From the NCBI GenBank assembly GCA_949959305.1, contig CATLJA010000002.1:23385-87384 (forward strand): DNA of 64,000 bases, in the 5' to 3' direction. Position 1 is the first letter of the stretch. Each line of letters begins with the position of its first letter. Shown here one piece after another: positions 1 through 8,214 of this stretch. Both the position numbers and the translations under genes were made by a program. Below the pieces are notes generated by a model. That model saw only the letters and a list, made by a program, of their open reading frames with translations, had not been told where the DNA came from and did not search any database. This DNA is from an uncultured Oscillibacter sp. (lineage in GTDB: Bacteria > Bacillota > Clostridia > Oscillospirales > Oscillospiraceae).

Positions 1-1
1 C

Positions 2-1183
2 GTGGGCTCCCACGCCGACGGGGGCAGGCTGGTGGCCTTCGAGGAGGGCTCCGGCAGGCTGCCCAACTTCTCCAACGTGGACTCCGGCTACTGGTGGATC
101 GAGCTGGGGGGAAGGAGCAACGACATCATCCGGGAGGGCGAGGAGATCCGGGACGAGCTGCTCCGGTGCGTCTACGGCGTGTGGGACCACCTGAAAAACC
201 AAGGGGACCACGGGGTGGACAACCTGGATCTGGACTGGGTGGGCATGGTGCCCGGCTACCGGGAGAGCCGCCGGCTGGTGGGGGACTACCTGCTCACGGA
301 GAACGACGTCCGCTCCAACCGGGTGTTCCCGGACGCGGTGGCCTACGGCGGCTGGCAGATGGACCAGCACACCCCCGGCGGCATCATGGACTTTGACAAG
401 TATCCCAGCCGCATCCTCAACTACCCCGGCTGCTACACCATCCCCTACCGCTGCTTCTACAGCCGGGAGGTGCCCAATCTGATGATGGCGGGCCGGGACA
501 TCAGTGTCACCAAGATGGCCTTCGGCTCCACCCGGGTCATGGGCACCTGCGCGGTGGGCGGCCAGGCCGCCGGCACCGCCGCCGCCCTGGCCGTCCGGCG
601 GGGCGCCCTGCCCGGGGACATGGCCGGGCACATGGAGGAGCTCCAGCAGACCCTGCTGCGGGACGACTGCTACCTCCCCGGCTTTGCCAACAGGGACCCC
701 GGCGATCTCTGCCGGACCGCCAAGGTCACCGCAGCCTCCTGGAAGGAGGGCCGGGAGCCGGAGAAGGCGGTGAACGGCGTGGCCCGCCGGGTGGACGGGG
801 AGGAGAACTGCTGGGAGTCCCGGGATCTGGAGAGCGCCCAGCTGACCCTGAAGCTGGCACAGCCCGCCAGGGTGGGCCAGGTGCGGCTGACCTTTGACCC
901 CAATCTCACCCGGGAGATCATGCCCTCCATGACCCGCAACGTCCGGGCCCGGCAGGTGAAGGGCCTGCCCCCGGAGCTGGTGCGGGACTACCGGGTGGAG
1001 GCCCTGCGGGACGGGGAGTCCGTGTGGAGCAGGACCGTCACCGGCAACGGCCAGCGGCTGAACGTGCTGGAGCCGGAGGAGCCGCCGGTGTGCGACGCGC
1101 TGCGGATCACGGTCCTGGCCACCCACGGCCTGGACAGCGCCCGGATCTTCGAGGTGCGGGCCTACGAGAAGGGAGAGAACTAA
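2..1183 (+). CDS. FAD-dependent oxidoreductase, C-terminal part (cut by window start)
   Basis: The 5' end lies outside the window, so the FAD-binding Rossmann motif is not visible. The visible half carries the family's IRESRRLVGDYLL segment and a YRCFYSREVPNLMMAGRDIS segment typical of the FAD_oxidored family (PF12831); the downstream gene has the same two landmarks (IRESRRVVGEYL and YGCFVPKGVDGLMTAGRCIS). After about residue 240 there is an extra C-terminal region (WKEGREPEKAVNG to RIFEVRAYEKGEN) that looks like a discoidin/carbohydrate-binding-like beta domain. The stop overlaps the next start as TAATG, so the two are translationally coupled. The substrate is unknown. Confidence 0.75.
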   Translation: MGSHADGGRLVAFEEGSGRLPNFSNVDSGYWWIELGGRSNDIIREGEEIRDELLRCVYGVWDHLKNQGDHGVDNLDLDWVGMVPGYRESRRLVGDYLLTENDVRSNRVFPDAVAYGGWQMDQHTPGGIMDFDKYPSRILNYPGCYTIPYRCFYSREVPNLMMAGRDISVTKMAFGSTRVMGTCAVGGQAAGTAAALAVRRGALPGDMAGHMEELQQTLLRDDCYLPGFANRDPGDLCRTAKVTAASWKEGREPEKAVNGVARRVDGEENCWESRDLESAQLTLKLAQPARVGQVRLTFDPNLTREIMPSMTRNVRARQVKGLPPELVRDYRVEALRDGESVWSRTVTGNGQRLNVLEPEEPPVCDALRITVLATHGLDSARIFEVRAYEKGEN

Positions 1184-2484
1184 TGGAGACCGTTTCCTAT
1201 ACCAGAGAGATCCCGGTTTACAAGCGCTTTGATGTGATTGTCTGCGGCGCGGGCCCCGCCGGGATCTGCGCGGCCGTGGCCGCCGCCCGGCAGGGGGCCA
1301 AGGTGGCGCTGCTGGAGCGCTACGGCGTGCCCGGCGGCAACCTGACCTGCGGCCACGTGGGCCCCATCCTGGGCATGGTGGGCAAGGGGACCATGCGGGA
1401 CGAGCTGATGGCCCTGCTGGAGGTGCCGGACAACGACATGATCGGACGGGTGGGCGTGGCCCACGACATGCAGCGGGCCAAGACCGTGCTGACGGAGTTC
1501 ATCCACCACGAGAACATTGAGGTCTACCTCCAGACCATGGCAGCCGACGCCCTGGTGGAGGACCACCGGGTCACCGGCGTGGTGATTTCCACCAAGGAGG
1601 GGCTGCTGGCCCTGGAGGGCAAGGTGGTGGTGGACGCCACCGGCGACGGGGACGTGGCCGCCTTCGCCGGCTGCCAGATCGAGAAGGGCCGGGAGGACGG
1701 GCTCATGCAGCCCGTGACCCTGGAGTTCACCCTGGACAACGTGGACGAGGACCGGGGCGTTATCTGCATCGGCGACGTGGACGACGTGGAGTTCAACGGC
1801 CAGCGGTTCCTGGACTACTGCAAGCAGTGCGCCCAGAAGGGCATGCTGCCGGAGCACCTGGCCGCCGTGCGGCTGCACCCCACAGTGCACAAGGGGGAGC
1901 GGCAGGTGAACACCACCCAGGCCAACGGCGTGGACAGCACCAAAATAGAGGACCTGTATCCCGCTGAGCTGGCCCTGCGGGGACAGATCGACACGCTGAT
2001 CCGCTTTTTCCGGGAGAACCTGCCCGGATACGAGAACTGCAAGTACATCGCCTCCGGCACCACCACCGGGATCCGGGAGAGCCGCCGGGTGGTGGGGGAG
2101 TACCTCATCACCGCCGAGGAGCTGGCCGCGGGCAAGCGGTTTGACGACGTGGTGGTCCACAGGGCGGAGTTCATCGTGGATATCCACAACCCCGCCGGGG
2201 CCGGGCAGGCGGAGGAGAAGATCCAGTATGTGGTCCCCTATGACCTGCCCTACGGCTGCTTTGTGCCCAAGGGGGTGGACGGCCTGATGACCGCCGGACG
2301 CTGCATCTCCGGCACCCACCGGGCCCACGCCTCCTACCGGGTCATGTCCATCTGCATGGCCATGGGTCAGGCGGTGGGCGTGGCGGCGGCCCTGTGCGCC
2401 CGCCAGGGCTGCCAGCCCAGGGAGCTGGACGTGAAGGCGCTGCAAAAGGAGCTGGCCGCGCTGGGCGTGGAGCTGTTTGACTGA
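1183..2484 (+). CDS. FAD-dependent oxidoreductase
   Basis: 433 residues starting at the ATG that overlaps the upstream stop (TAATG). The N-terminal FAD-binding motif is intact (DVIVCGAGPAGICAAVAAAR, about residues 14-33), followed by an acidic strand end (LLERYG). The C-terminal half has the family segments IRESRRVVGEYL and LMTAGRCISGTHRAHASYR. It belongs to the FAD_oxidored group (PF12831), soluble and cytoplasmic. It probably acts with its upstream paralogue on a shared, unidentified substrate. A strong terminator follows at 2553-2585. Confidence 0.8.
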   Translation: METVSYTREIPVYKRFDVIVCGAGPAGICAAVAAARQGAKVALLERYGVPGGNLTCGHVGPILGMVGKGTMRDELMALLEVPDNDMIGRVGVAHDMQRAKTVLTEFIHHENIEVYLQTMAADALVEDHRVTGVVISTKEGLLALEGKVVVDATGDGDVAAFAGCQIEKGREDGLMQPVTLEFTLDNVDEDRGVICIGDVDDVEFNGQRFLDYCKQCAQKGMLPEHLAAVRLHPTVHKGERQVNTTQANGVDSTKIEDLYPAELALRGQIDTLIRFFRENLPGYENCKYIASGTTTGIRESRRVVGEYLITAEELAAGKRFDDVVVHRAEFIVDIHNPAGAGQAEEKIQYVVPYDLPYGCFVPKGVDGLMTAGRCISGTHRAHASYRVMSICMAMGQAVGVAAALCARQGCQPRELDVKALQKELAALGVELFD

Positions 2485-2552
2485 GATCCTATACATTATA
2501 TAATGTATCCGCCGCCCCGCAGGCGTGGTAAGCCCCGCTTTCCACAGCAGAA

Positions 2553-2585
2553 GGCCGTGTTATTGGAACGCCCAATAACACGGCC
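2553..2585. terminator. Bidirectional intrinsic terminator
   Basis: A perfect 14-bp stem (GGCCGTGTTATTGG with its complement) closes a 5-nt loop and is followed by TCTTTT on the plus strand. It separates the oxidoreductase operon from the convergent small gene ending at 2595 and can serve both. Confidence 0.85.
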
Positions 2586-2594
2586 TCTTTTCTC

Positions 2595-2756
2595 TCACTC
2601 CCCCGCTAATCGCGCCTCCTGGGCCGCCAGGGTGGCCAGGGTGTCCCCCAGCTGGACGAATACCGCCGCCAGTACTGCCAGCTCCGAGGCGGACATGGCG
2701 CTGTAGAGCGCGTTGGACACCGCCGTCACCAGGGCGGTCAGCTCCCGTGGGTCCAT
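2595..2756 (-). CDS. Small helical protein (DUF6774-like)
   Basis: 53 residues, MDPRELTALVTAVSNALYSA onward, largely amphipathic helix and rich in Ala and Leu. The start at 2756 is chosen because an AGGAGG box sits about 6 nt upstream; the longer reading frame has no such signal. The composition and the LTALVTAVSNAL...LAVLAAVFVQLGDTLATLAA pattern resemble the short DUF6774 family common in Clostridia, which has no known function. That family call is from memory and uncertain. The gene is convergent with the oxidoreductase pair. Confidence 0.6.
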   Translation of the reverse strand: MDPRELTALVTAVSNALYSAMSASELAVLAAVFVQLGDTLATLAAQEARLAGE

Positions 2757-2838
2757 GGAAATCCCTCCTCGGGCTATCTTATGCCGTCCCGTCCGTCCCT
2801 GCGCCGCCGGCCCTGCGGGGGAAAGAGGGGCGCGGGCG

Positions 2839-2876
2839 AAACCGCCTTGCAATCCCCGGGCGGTTTATGGTAAAAT
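2839..2876 (+). promoter_or_regulatory. Promoter and dyad upstream of the solute-binding lipoprotein gene
   Basis: TTGCAA (2847-2852) and TAAAAT (2871-2876) are 18 bp apart. An inverted repeat AAACCGCC / GGCGGTTT (2839-2846 and 2859-2866) overlaps the -35 element and could be an operator. Confidence 0.5.
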
Positions 2877-2906
2877 AGCCCCAAGAACGACGAAAAGGAG
2901 AACAGC

Positions 2907-3890
2907 ATGAAGGGGTTTCTGGTCCTGCTGGCGGCGCTGCTGACCCTGACCGGCTGCGGCGCATGGGACGACGGTGACGCGTCCGCCTTCGCTCCCGGGG
3001 AGGAGGAGCGGCTGACAATCTACACCTCCCACAAGGCGGAGGTCTACGGCCCCATTGTCCGGGAGTTTGAGGAGCGCACCGGCATATGGGTCCAGGTGGA
3101 GACCGGCGGTACCGCCGAGCTGCTGGAGCGCATCGCCGGCGAGGGGGAGGACACGCCCTGCGACCTCCTCTTCGGCGGGGGCGTGGACAGCCTGTCCGCC
3201 TGCGCGGACCTCTTCGAGAGCTACGAGAGCCCCCGGGCCGCCGCCCTGGACCCGTCCTACCGCTGCGCCGGCGGCAGCTGGACCGCCTTCTCCGTCCTGC
3301 CGGTGGTGCTCATCTACAACCCCGTGCTGGTGCGTATGAACCCTCCGGAGGGCTGGTCCAGCCTTCTGGACCCCGCCTGGCGGGGGCGGATCGCCTTCAC
3401 CAGCCCTGCCGTCTCCGGCTCCAGCTACACCGCCCTGGCCACGCTTCTGCAGGCCCTGCCCAGCAGCGGGGACGTGCTCAGCGCCTTTTACGACAACCTC
3501 CAGGGCCGGGTGCTCCCCGACTCCGGGGCCGTGGTGGGCGCGGTGGCCGAGGGCGCCTGCGTCATCGGCGTGACCCTGGAGGAGACTGCCCGCAAGGCCG
3601 TCCAGGCCGGCAGCGACATCGCCATTCTCTATCCAGGGGAGGGCACCAGCGCCCTCCCCGACGGCATGGCCGTGGTGGCCGGGTGCGCCCACCGGGAGAA
3701 CGCCCGGCGGTTCATCGACTTCGCCCTGGGGGAGGACGTGCAGCGGTTTCTGGCCCGGGTCTGCCAGCGCCGCCCGGTCCTGGGGGACGCCCAGGAGGAG
3801 CTCCGCCTCATAGACTACGATCTGGACTGGGCCGCCCGTGCGCGTGAGGATGTGCTCGCCTGGTGGCGGGAGATGGAGGCGGCGCAATGA
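2907..3890 (+). CDS. Extracellular solute-binding lipoprotein (AfuA/PgtC/HptA-like)
   Basis: 327 residues. Residues 1-17 are a lipoprotein signal ending in LTGC, so Cys17 should be lipidated and the protein held on the outer face of the membrane. The mature part has the type 2 periplasmic-binding fold seen in iron, phosphate and phosphorylated-sugar binders (LTIYTSHKAEVYGPIVREFE, FALGEDVQRFLARV near the end). No ABC permease or ATPase follows. Instead the stop overlaps the start of a histidine kinase (ATGA) and then a response regulator. That order matches HptA-HptS-HptR and PgtC-type systems in which the binding protein is the ligand sensor for the kinase. The ligand cannot be read from sequence. 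An AAGGAG box precedes the start. Confidence 0.8.
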   Translation: MKGFLVLLAALLTLTGCGAWDDGDASAFAPGEEERLTIYTSHKAEVYGPIVREFEERTGIWVQVETGGTAELLERIAGEGEDTPCDLLFGGGVDSLSACADLFESYESPRAAALDPSYRCAGGSWTAFSVLPVVLIYNPVLVRMNPPEGWSSLLDPAWRGRIAFTSPAVSGSSYTALATLLQALPSSGDVLSAFYDNLQGRVLPDSGAVVGAVAEGACVIGVTLEETARKAVQAGSDIAILYPGEGTSALPDGMAVVAGCAHRENARRFIDFALGEDVQRFLARVCQRRPVLGDAQEELRLIDYDLDWAARAREDVLAWWREMEAAQ

Positions 3891-5605
3891 TGGAGACCAT
3901 TCGGGCCTGGGTGGGCCGGTCCTTCCGCAACCGGATCTTTGTGGCCATGCTGGCGGCCACCCTGCTGCCCCTGCTGGTATGCGGAGGGCTGATGCTGAAC
4001 CTGCAGGTGACCCGCAGCCAGGAGAGCCTGGCCCAGGAGTCCCACGCCCAGCTGGCGGCCCTGGGCGGCGCCCTGGACGACTTCCGGGATGCCTGCCGGG
4101 ATATCGCCCGCACGCTGTCGGACAGCACGGTGGTCCGCTCCGCTCTGCGCCGGGGCGGCGAGGACTCCCGGACCCTCTACCAGGTGCTCTTTCGCACCGC
4201 CGAGTCCCTGCGGCCCTATGCCCGCTTTGACATCTATGACCGGCAGGGCGTGTGCCGCTACACCACCGCCAGCACCCCGCCGTTGGGGGAGCGGGACCCG
4301 GGCTGGGGCATCCTGTGGGACGCCGGTCAGGAGGAGGGTCTGGCCCTCCGGGCTGGAGAGGACGGCGGGCTCGTCGCCGCCCAGGCGGTGCGCAGCCGCG
4401 GCGGCGATATTTTGGGATATGTGACCGCCCAGGTGGAGCAGGAGGGCTTTGACCGGATGTTCAACGGCCTGTACAGTGCGGCCGGCGAGGTGCTGCTGCT
4501 GGACGGACGGTGGCGGACGGTCTACTGCTCCCAGCCCTCCCAGGGGCGCTCCACAGTGGAGTGCCTGCGGGAGCAGCTTCTCGCGGGGAGCCCTCTGACC
4601 GGCGTGACCGGGGAGTACGCCTTCTTCGCAGCCCAGCGGCCGGACACAGGCTTTGTCCTCATTCTCCAGCGTCCCCGGCCCTTCACCGCCCTGGTGCTGC
4701 GCAGCTTCTACCTGGTGGGGGCCATAGTGGGGGCAGTGTGCCTTCTTCTGTGCATGTGGTGCGCCTGGGTGCTCAGCCGCGCCCTCTCCCGGCCGGTCCA
4801 CCAGCTGGACGAGGCCATGGGCGAGGTGGAGCGGGGCCGTCTGGACGTGCGCCTGGAGACGGACCGGGCCGACGAGCTGGGCCGCCTGTCCAGCCGCTTC
4901 AACCGGATGGCGGCGGAGTACCGGCTGAACCTGGACCGGTCCGTCCAGCGGGAGCGGGAGCTGAACCGGGCCCGTCTGGGGATGCTCCAGGCCCAGCTGA
5001 ACCCCCACTTTCTCTACAACACCCTGGACGCCATGAAGTGGCTGGGGGTGGCCCATCAGGCCCCGGAGGTGGCCGCCCTGGCCACGGATCTGGCGGACAT
5101 CCTCCGCTTCAGCATCTCCGGGGAGGAGCTGGTCACGCTGGAGCGGGAGCTGGAGCTCCTTGACCGCTATCTCGACATCCAGCTCATCCGCTTTGAGGAC
5201 CGCTTCACCTGCGAGATCGACGTGGCGGACCGGCTTCAGAGCTGTCTGGTGCCCAAGCTGGCCCTCCAGCCCCTGGTGGAGAACGCCATCATCCACGGCG
5301 TGGCGGACCGGGACGATGGCTACATCAAGGTGCAGGCGGTCCAGGAGGGGGACGATCTGGTGCTCCGGGTCTCCGACAACGGCTGCGGCATGACTCCGGA
5401 GGTGCTGGAGCGGCTCAACAGCGGGGATAAGAGAATACCTGGCGGACATCTTGGCTTGTATAATACGGATAGTATCATTCGTCTGCGGTTTGGGGCGGCC
5501 TATGGGCTCACGGCCCGGTCTGTCCCCGGGGAGGGCAGCTGCGTAAGTCTGCGCATGCCCATACAGAGAGAGGAGGCTGGCGATGCTGAAGGTGCTGATC
5601 GTTGA
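3887..5605 (+). CDS. Sensor histidine kinase, YesM/HptS type
   Basis: 572 residues. Order: membrane helix near residues 12-35 (FVAMLAATLLPLLVCGGLML), an extracellular sensor domain of about 240 residues, a second helix (VGAIVGAVCLLLCMWCAWVL), a HAMP linker, a His_kinase domain (PF06580) with the phospho-acceptor in LNPHFLYNTLDAMKWLG, and a C-terminal ATPase domain with N box LVENAIIHG and G box DNGCGM. Start at ATG 3887 overlaps the lipoprotein stop; ATG 3890 is an alternative. The last 23 bp overlap the response regulator gene, so the three genes form one coupled operon. It most likely senses through the lipoprotein. Confidence 0.9.
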   Translation: MMETIRAWVGRSFRNRIFVAMLAATLLPLLVCGGLMLNLQVTRSQESLAQESHAQLAALGGALDDFRDACRDIARTLSDSTVVRSALRRGGEDSRTLYQVLFRTAESLRPYARFDIYDRQGVCRYTTASTPPLGERDPGWGILWDAGQEEGLALRAGEDGGLVAAQAVRSRGGDILGYVTAQVEQEGFDRMFNGLYSAAGEVLLLDGRWRTVYCSQPSQGRSTVECLREQLLAGSPLTGVTGEYAFFAAQRPDTGFVLILQRPRPFTALVLRSFYLVGAIVGAVCLLLCMWCAWVLSRALSRPVHQLDEAMGEVERGRLDVRLETDRADELGRLSSRFNRMAAEYRLNLDRSVQRERELNRARLGMLQAQLNPHFLYNTLDAMKWLGVAHQAPEVAALATDLADILRFSISGEELVTLERELELLDRYLDIQLIRFEDRFTCEIDVADRLQSCLVPKLALQPLVENAIIHGVADRDDGYIKVQAVQEGDDLVLRVSDNGCGMTPEVLERLNSGDKRIPGGHLGLYNTDSIIRLRFGAAYGLTARSVPGEGSCVSLRMPIQREEAGDAEGADR

Positions 5606-6329
5606 CGACGAGGCGGTGGTCCGCCGGGGGATCATGCTGGGCATGGACTGGGCGGCTATGGGCTGCGTGGTGGTGGGCGAGGCCTCCAACGGGGAGGAGG
5701 GGATCGCCGCCGTGGAGCGGTACAGCCCCAATCTGATTATCACGGACGTGCGGATGCCCCGGATGGACGGGATTGAGATGCTGGGCCGGCTGCGGGAGAT
5801 GGGGTGCAGGGCCCATGTGATTCTCCTCACCGCCCACAGCGACTTCTCCTACGCCCGCTCGGCCCTCCAGCTGGGGGCGGACGACTACCTGCTCAAGCCC
5901 TTCCGGGACCAGGAGCTGGTCAGCGCCATCGACAAGGTGCGGCGGAAGGAGCAGGAGCTGACGGATCTGACCGTGCAGGACGCTCTGCCTCTGGCCAAGG
6001 GGGATAAGAGCAAGTACGTCCTCCAGGCCCTGGGCTACATCGCGGAGCACTACGGGGACCAGGACATCTCCATCACCACCATTGCCCAGCACCTGGGGGT
6101 GAGCGAGGGACACCTGAGCCACGTGTTCAAGAAGGAGACCAGCTATACCATCATCAGCTACCTGACCCAGTACCGGGTCCACACGGCCATGAAGCTTTTG
6201 CAGGACTGCCGGTACAAGGTCTACGAGGTGGCGGAGATGGTGGGGTACCGGGACGTGGCCTACTTCGGCAGCACCTTCAAAAAGCAGGTGGGCATGTCCC
6301 CCTCGGAGTACCAGGACCGGTGCCGGTGA
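5583..6329 (+). CDS. Response regulator, REC plus AraC-type HTH (YesN/HptR type)
   Basis: 248 residues. The N-terminal receiver domain has the acidic pocket (VDDE), the phospho-acceptor Asp in IITDVRMPRMDG and the conserved Lys in LLKPF. Residues from about 145 to the end are two AraC-type helix-turn-helix units (ISITTIAQHLGVSEGHLSHV and the YKVYEVAEMVGYRDVAYFGS signature). It is the cognate partner of the kinase whose gene overlaps it. Targets in HptR-like systems are usually transporter or catabolic genes; the upstream oxidoreductases are candidates but no site was identified. Confidence 0.9.
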   Translation: MLKVLIVDDEAVVRRGIMLGMDWAAMGCVVVGEASNGEEGIAAVERYSPNLIITDVRMPRMDGIEMLGRLREMGCRAHVILLTAHSDFSYARSALQLGADDYLLKPFRDQELVSAIDKVRRKEQELTDLTVQDALPLAKGDKSKYVLQALGYIAEHYGDQDISITTIAQHLGVSEGHLSHVFKKETSYTIISYLTQYRVHTAMKLLQDCRYKVYEVAEMVGYRDVAYFGSTFKKQVGMSPSEYQDRCR

Positions 6330-6364
6330 TTTTTGAAAAATTTGAAGAAAATTCGGGTTTTCTC

Positions 6365-6395
6365 TTGACTTTCCCCCTGGTGGAAGGGGTATGGT
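6365..6395 (+). promoter_or_regulatory. MerR-type promoter of the YhfC-like gene
   Basis: TTGACT (6365-6370) and TATGGT (6390-6395) are separated by 19 bp, the over-long spacer typical of promoters activated by MerR regulators. The spacer TTCCCCCTGGTGGAAGGGG is an imperfect dyad. A near-identical promoter precedes the merR gene at 7198-7228. Confidence 0.75.
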
Positions 6396-6439
6396 GGACC
6401 CATCAAGGGCCCCCTGCGGGCCGGAAAGAAGGGAATCCT

Positions 6440-7201
6440 ATGATAAGTACAGGCGCGGCCGCCCTCATGATCCTGATGGCGGTTCTCACCGTTGTGGGCC
6501 CGATGGCGGGTATGCTGTTTCTCCGCCGGCGGGGCGGGCGGTGGCGGGACTTTTGGGTGGGCGGGGCGGCGTTCTTCCTCTTCGCCATGGTGCTGGAGCA
6601 GATCCTCCACACGCTGGTCCTCCGCTCCCCCCTGGGTCAGATCCTACAGGGCAATATCTGGCTCTACGGCCTCTACGGAGGGCTGGCGGCGGGGATCTTC
6701 GAGGAGACCGGCCGGTTTCTGGCCTTCAAGCTGGTTCTGAGGAAGCGGCGGGAGCGGATCACGGCCCTCAGCTACGGCGTCGGCCACGGCGGAATGGAGG
6801 CCTTTCTCCTGCTGGCTGTGACCTACCTCAACAACCTCTACCTGTTCTCCGTCCTCTCCAACGGCGGGACCCTGGCCCCGGAGCTGACGGCGGCCCTGGA
6901 GAATCTGGCGGCGATGCCCGCCGCCATGTACCTCTGGGCGGGCGTGGAGCGGGTCATCGCCATCACCCTCCACATGGCCCTGTCGGTGCTGGTGTTCACC
7001 GCTGTGACCCGGCCCGGAAAGCGCTGGCTGTTCCCGGCGGCCATCGGGCTCCACGCAGCCGCGGACTTTTCCACCCTCGTGTCCGCCGCCTATCTTCCGG
7101 TGGCGGCGGTGGAGCTGCTGGCGGCGGCATGGGCCCTGGCTCTGGTGTGGCTGGCAGTGGGATTGTATAAAAAACTCCCCCAAACCCCAGAAAGCCCTTG
7201 A
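6440..7201 (+). CDS. YhfC-family intramembrane protease-like membrane protein
   Basis: 253 residues with about seven hydrophobic segments beginning right at the N-terminus (ISTGAAALMILMAVLTVVGP). The segments FEETGRFLAFKL and SYGVGHGGMEAF contain the conserved Glu and His pairs expected for the YhfC (PF10086) group, which is related to CAAX-type membrane proteases. Start 6440 is used because an AGAAGGGA box lies just upstream and because the MerR-type promoter ends at 6395. Co-regulation with the MerR gene suggests a role in a membrane or drug stress response. Confidence 0.75.
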   Translation: MISTGAAALMILMAVLTVVGPMAGMLFLRRRGGRWRDFWVGGAAFFLFAMVLEQILHTLVLRSPLGQILQGNIWLYGLYGGLAAGIFEETGRFLAFKLVLRKRRERITALSYGVGHGGMEAFLLLAVTYLNNLYLFSVLSNGGTLAPELTAALENLAAMPAAMYLWAGVERVIAITLHMALSVLVFTAVTRPGKRWLFPAAIGLHAAADFSTLVSAAYLPVAAVELLAAAWALALVWLAVGLYKKLPQTPESP

Positions 7202-7228
7202 CCTTCCCCCTGCTGGAGGGTATATAAT
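7198..7228 (+). promoter_or_regulatory. MerR-type promoter of the merR operon
   Basis: TTGACC (7198-7203) and TATAAT (7223-7228) with a 19-bp spacer (TTCCCCCTGCTGGAGGGTA). The spacer shares the TTCCCCCTG-TGGA core with the promoter at 6365-6395. It overlaps the end of the upstream gene by four bases, and transcription would begin just before the MerR start. Confidence 0.8.
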
Positions 7229-7251
7229 GGGCCAAAAGCGAGGTGGTCCCT

Positions 7252-7899
7252 GTGAAGATCAATGAGGTGGAGGCCCTGGTGGGCATCACAAAAAAGAATA
7301 TCCGCTTCTACGAGGAGAAGGGCCTGCTCTCCCCCAGCCGCAACAGCGAAAACGGCTACCGGGACTACGGCCAGGAGGAGGTGGACGTCCTCCGGCGCAT
7401 CAAGCTGCTGCGAAAGCTGGGCGTGCCCATTGAGGAGATCCGCCGGATGCAGGAGGGGACCCAGACCGTGGGGGACGGCATGCGCCGCCACCTGGTCACC
7501 CTGGAGCGGGAGCGGCAGAACATCGACGAGGCGGTGCGCCTGTGCGGCCTGCTCAAGGAGCGGGAGGTGCCCCTGGGGGAGCTGGACGCGGAGAGCGTGC
7601 TGGAGGAGATGGCGGAGCTGGAGCGGGCCGGAGCCACCTTCCAGAACAAGCAGCGCCAGGACGTGCGCATCCGCTATGTGGCCCCGGTGGCGGCGGCGCT
7701 GGTGATGGTGGCGCTGATGTCGGGTGTGGCGGCGGTGATGCTCTGGGCCTTCTGGGCCGCGCCGACTGGCGCGCCCCTGGCGGTGGTGCTGGCGCTGGAG
7801 GCGGTCCCCCTGCTGATCATCTGCGGGGTGCTCTACGCCCTGTTCCAGCGGATCCGGGAGATCGGCAGGGGCGAGTCCGACGACGCCAAGCAGTACTAG
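7252..7899 (+). CDS. MerR-family regulator with C-terminal membrane anchor
   Basis: 215 residues from the GTG at 7252, which has an AGGTGG box 6-7 nt upstream (a GTG at 7243 would place that box inside the gene). The N-terminal winged helix-turn-helix is clear (INEVEALVGITKKNIRFYEE, then GYRDYGQEEVDVLRRIKLLR), followed by the MerR dimer helix. Unusually for MerR, residues from about 140 hold two hydrophobic helices and end in a cytoplasmic tail QRIREIGRGESDDAKQY. It likely binds the two 19-bp-spacer promoters at 6365 and 7198, so it would control itself and the YhfC-like gene. The membrane segments suggest direct sensing of a membrane signal. Confidence 0.85.
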   Translation: MKINEVEALVGITKKNIRFYEEKGLLSPSRNSENGYRDYGQEEVDVLRRIKLLRKLGVPIEEIRRMQEGTQTVGDGMRRHLVTLERERQNIDEAVRLCGLLKEREVPLGELDAESVLEEMAELERAGATFQNKQRQDVRIRYVAPVAAALVMVALMSGVAAVMLWAFWAAPTGAPLAVVLALEAVPLLIICGVLYALFQRIREIGRGESDDAKQY

Positions 7900-7906
7900 A
7901 TGTTTA

Positions 7907-7929
7907 CCAGGGCGGAATAGCCGCCCTGG
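7907..7929 (+). other. Perfect intercistronic hairpin
   Basis: CCAGGGCGG, loop AATAG, CCGCCCTGG sits just after the MerR stop. There is no U-run, so it is more likely an mRNA processing or stability element within the operon than a terminator. Confidence 0.5.
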
Positions 7930-8001
7930 CCAGTCCGCCGGGGGCGCCGGCGGGCAGAGCGGCGGAAAAACGCCCTGTTTGCTGTAAAGGAGCTGAGATT
8001 G

Positions 8002-8214
8002 ATGAACAAGAGGAGCAAAAAGAAGATCGCCCCCATTGTGGCGGCGGCTCTGGTAGTGGTGTACCTGCTGCCCATCACAGGCGGGCTGGCGGCGGCTGCG
8101 GGGCTGCTGGGGGCCACTGTGGGCGGCGCGGTGATCGTGGGCGTGCTGTACGCCATGGGCCAGCGCCTGCGGGAGATCGACAGCGGGGAGGAAGAGGATG
8201 CCAAAAAATACTGA
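8002..8214 (+). CDS. Small two-helix membrane protein
   Basis: 70 residues: a basic N-terminus (NKRSKKK), two hydrophobic helices separated by a Gly/Ala turn, and the tail QRLREIDSGEEEDAKKY. That tail is almost the same as the C-terminus of the MerR protein just upstream, so the gene looks like a copy of the MerR membrane module without the DNA-binding part. ATG 8002 is preferred over the TTG at 7999; an AAAGGAG box lies upstream. It overlaps the next gene by 17 bp. Function unknown; it could dimerise with the MerR anchor. Confidence 0.7.
   Translation: MNKRSKKKIAPIVAAALVVVYLLPITGGLAAAAGLLGATVGGAVIVGVLYAMGQRLREIDSGEEEDAKKY

Noticed and set aside
3815..5830. Long open frame (671 codons) on the minus strand across the kinase gene
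   Set aside because: It is the antisense shadow of a GC-rich gene: no ribosome binding site, Pro/His/Gly-rich composition, no domain. The plus-strand kinase explains the region.
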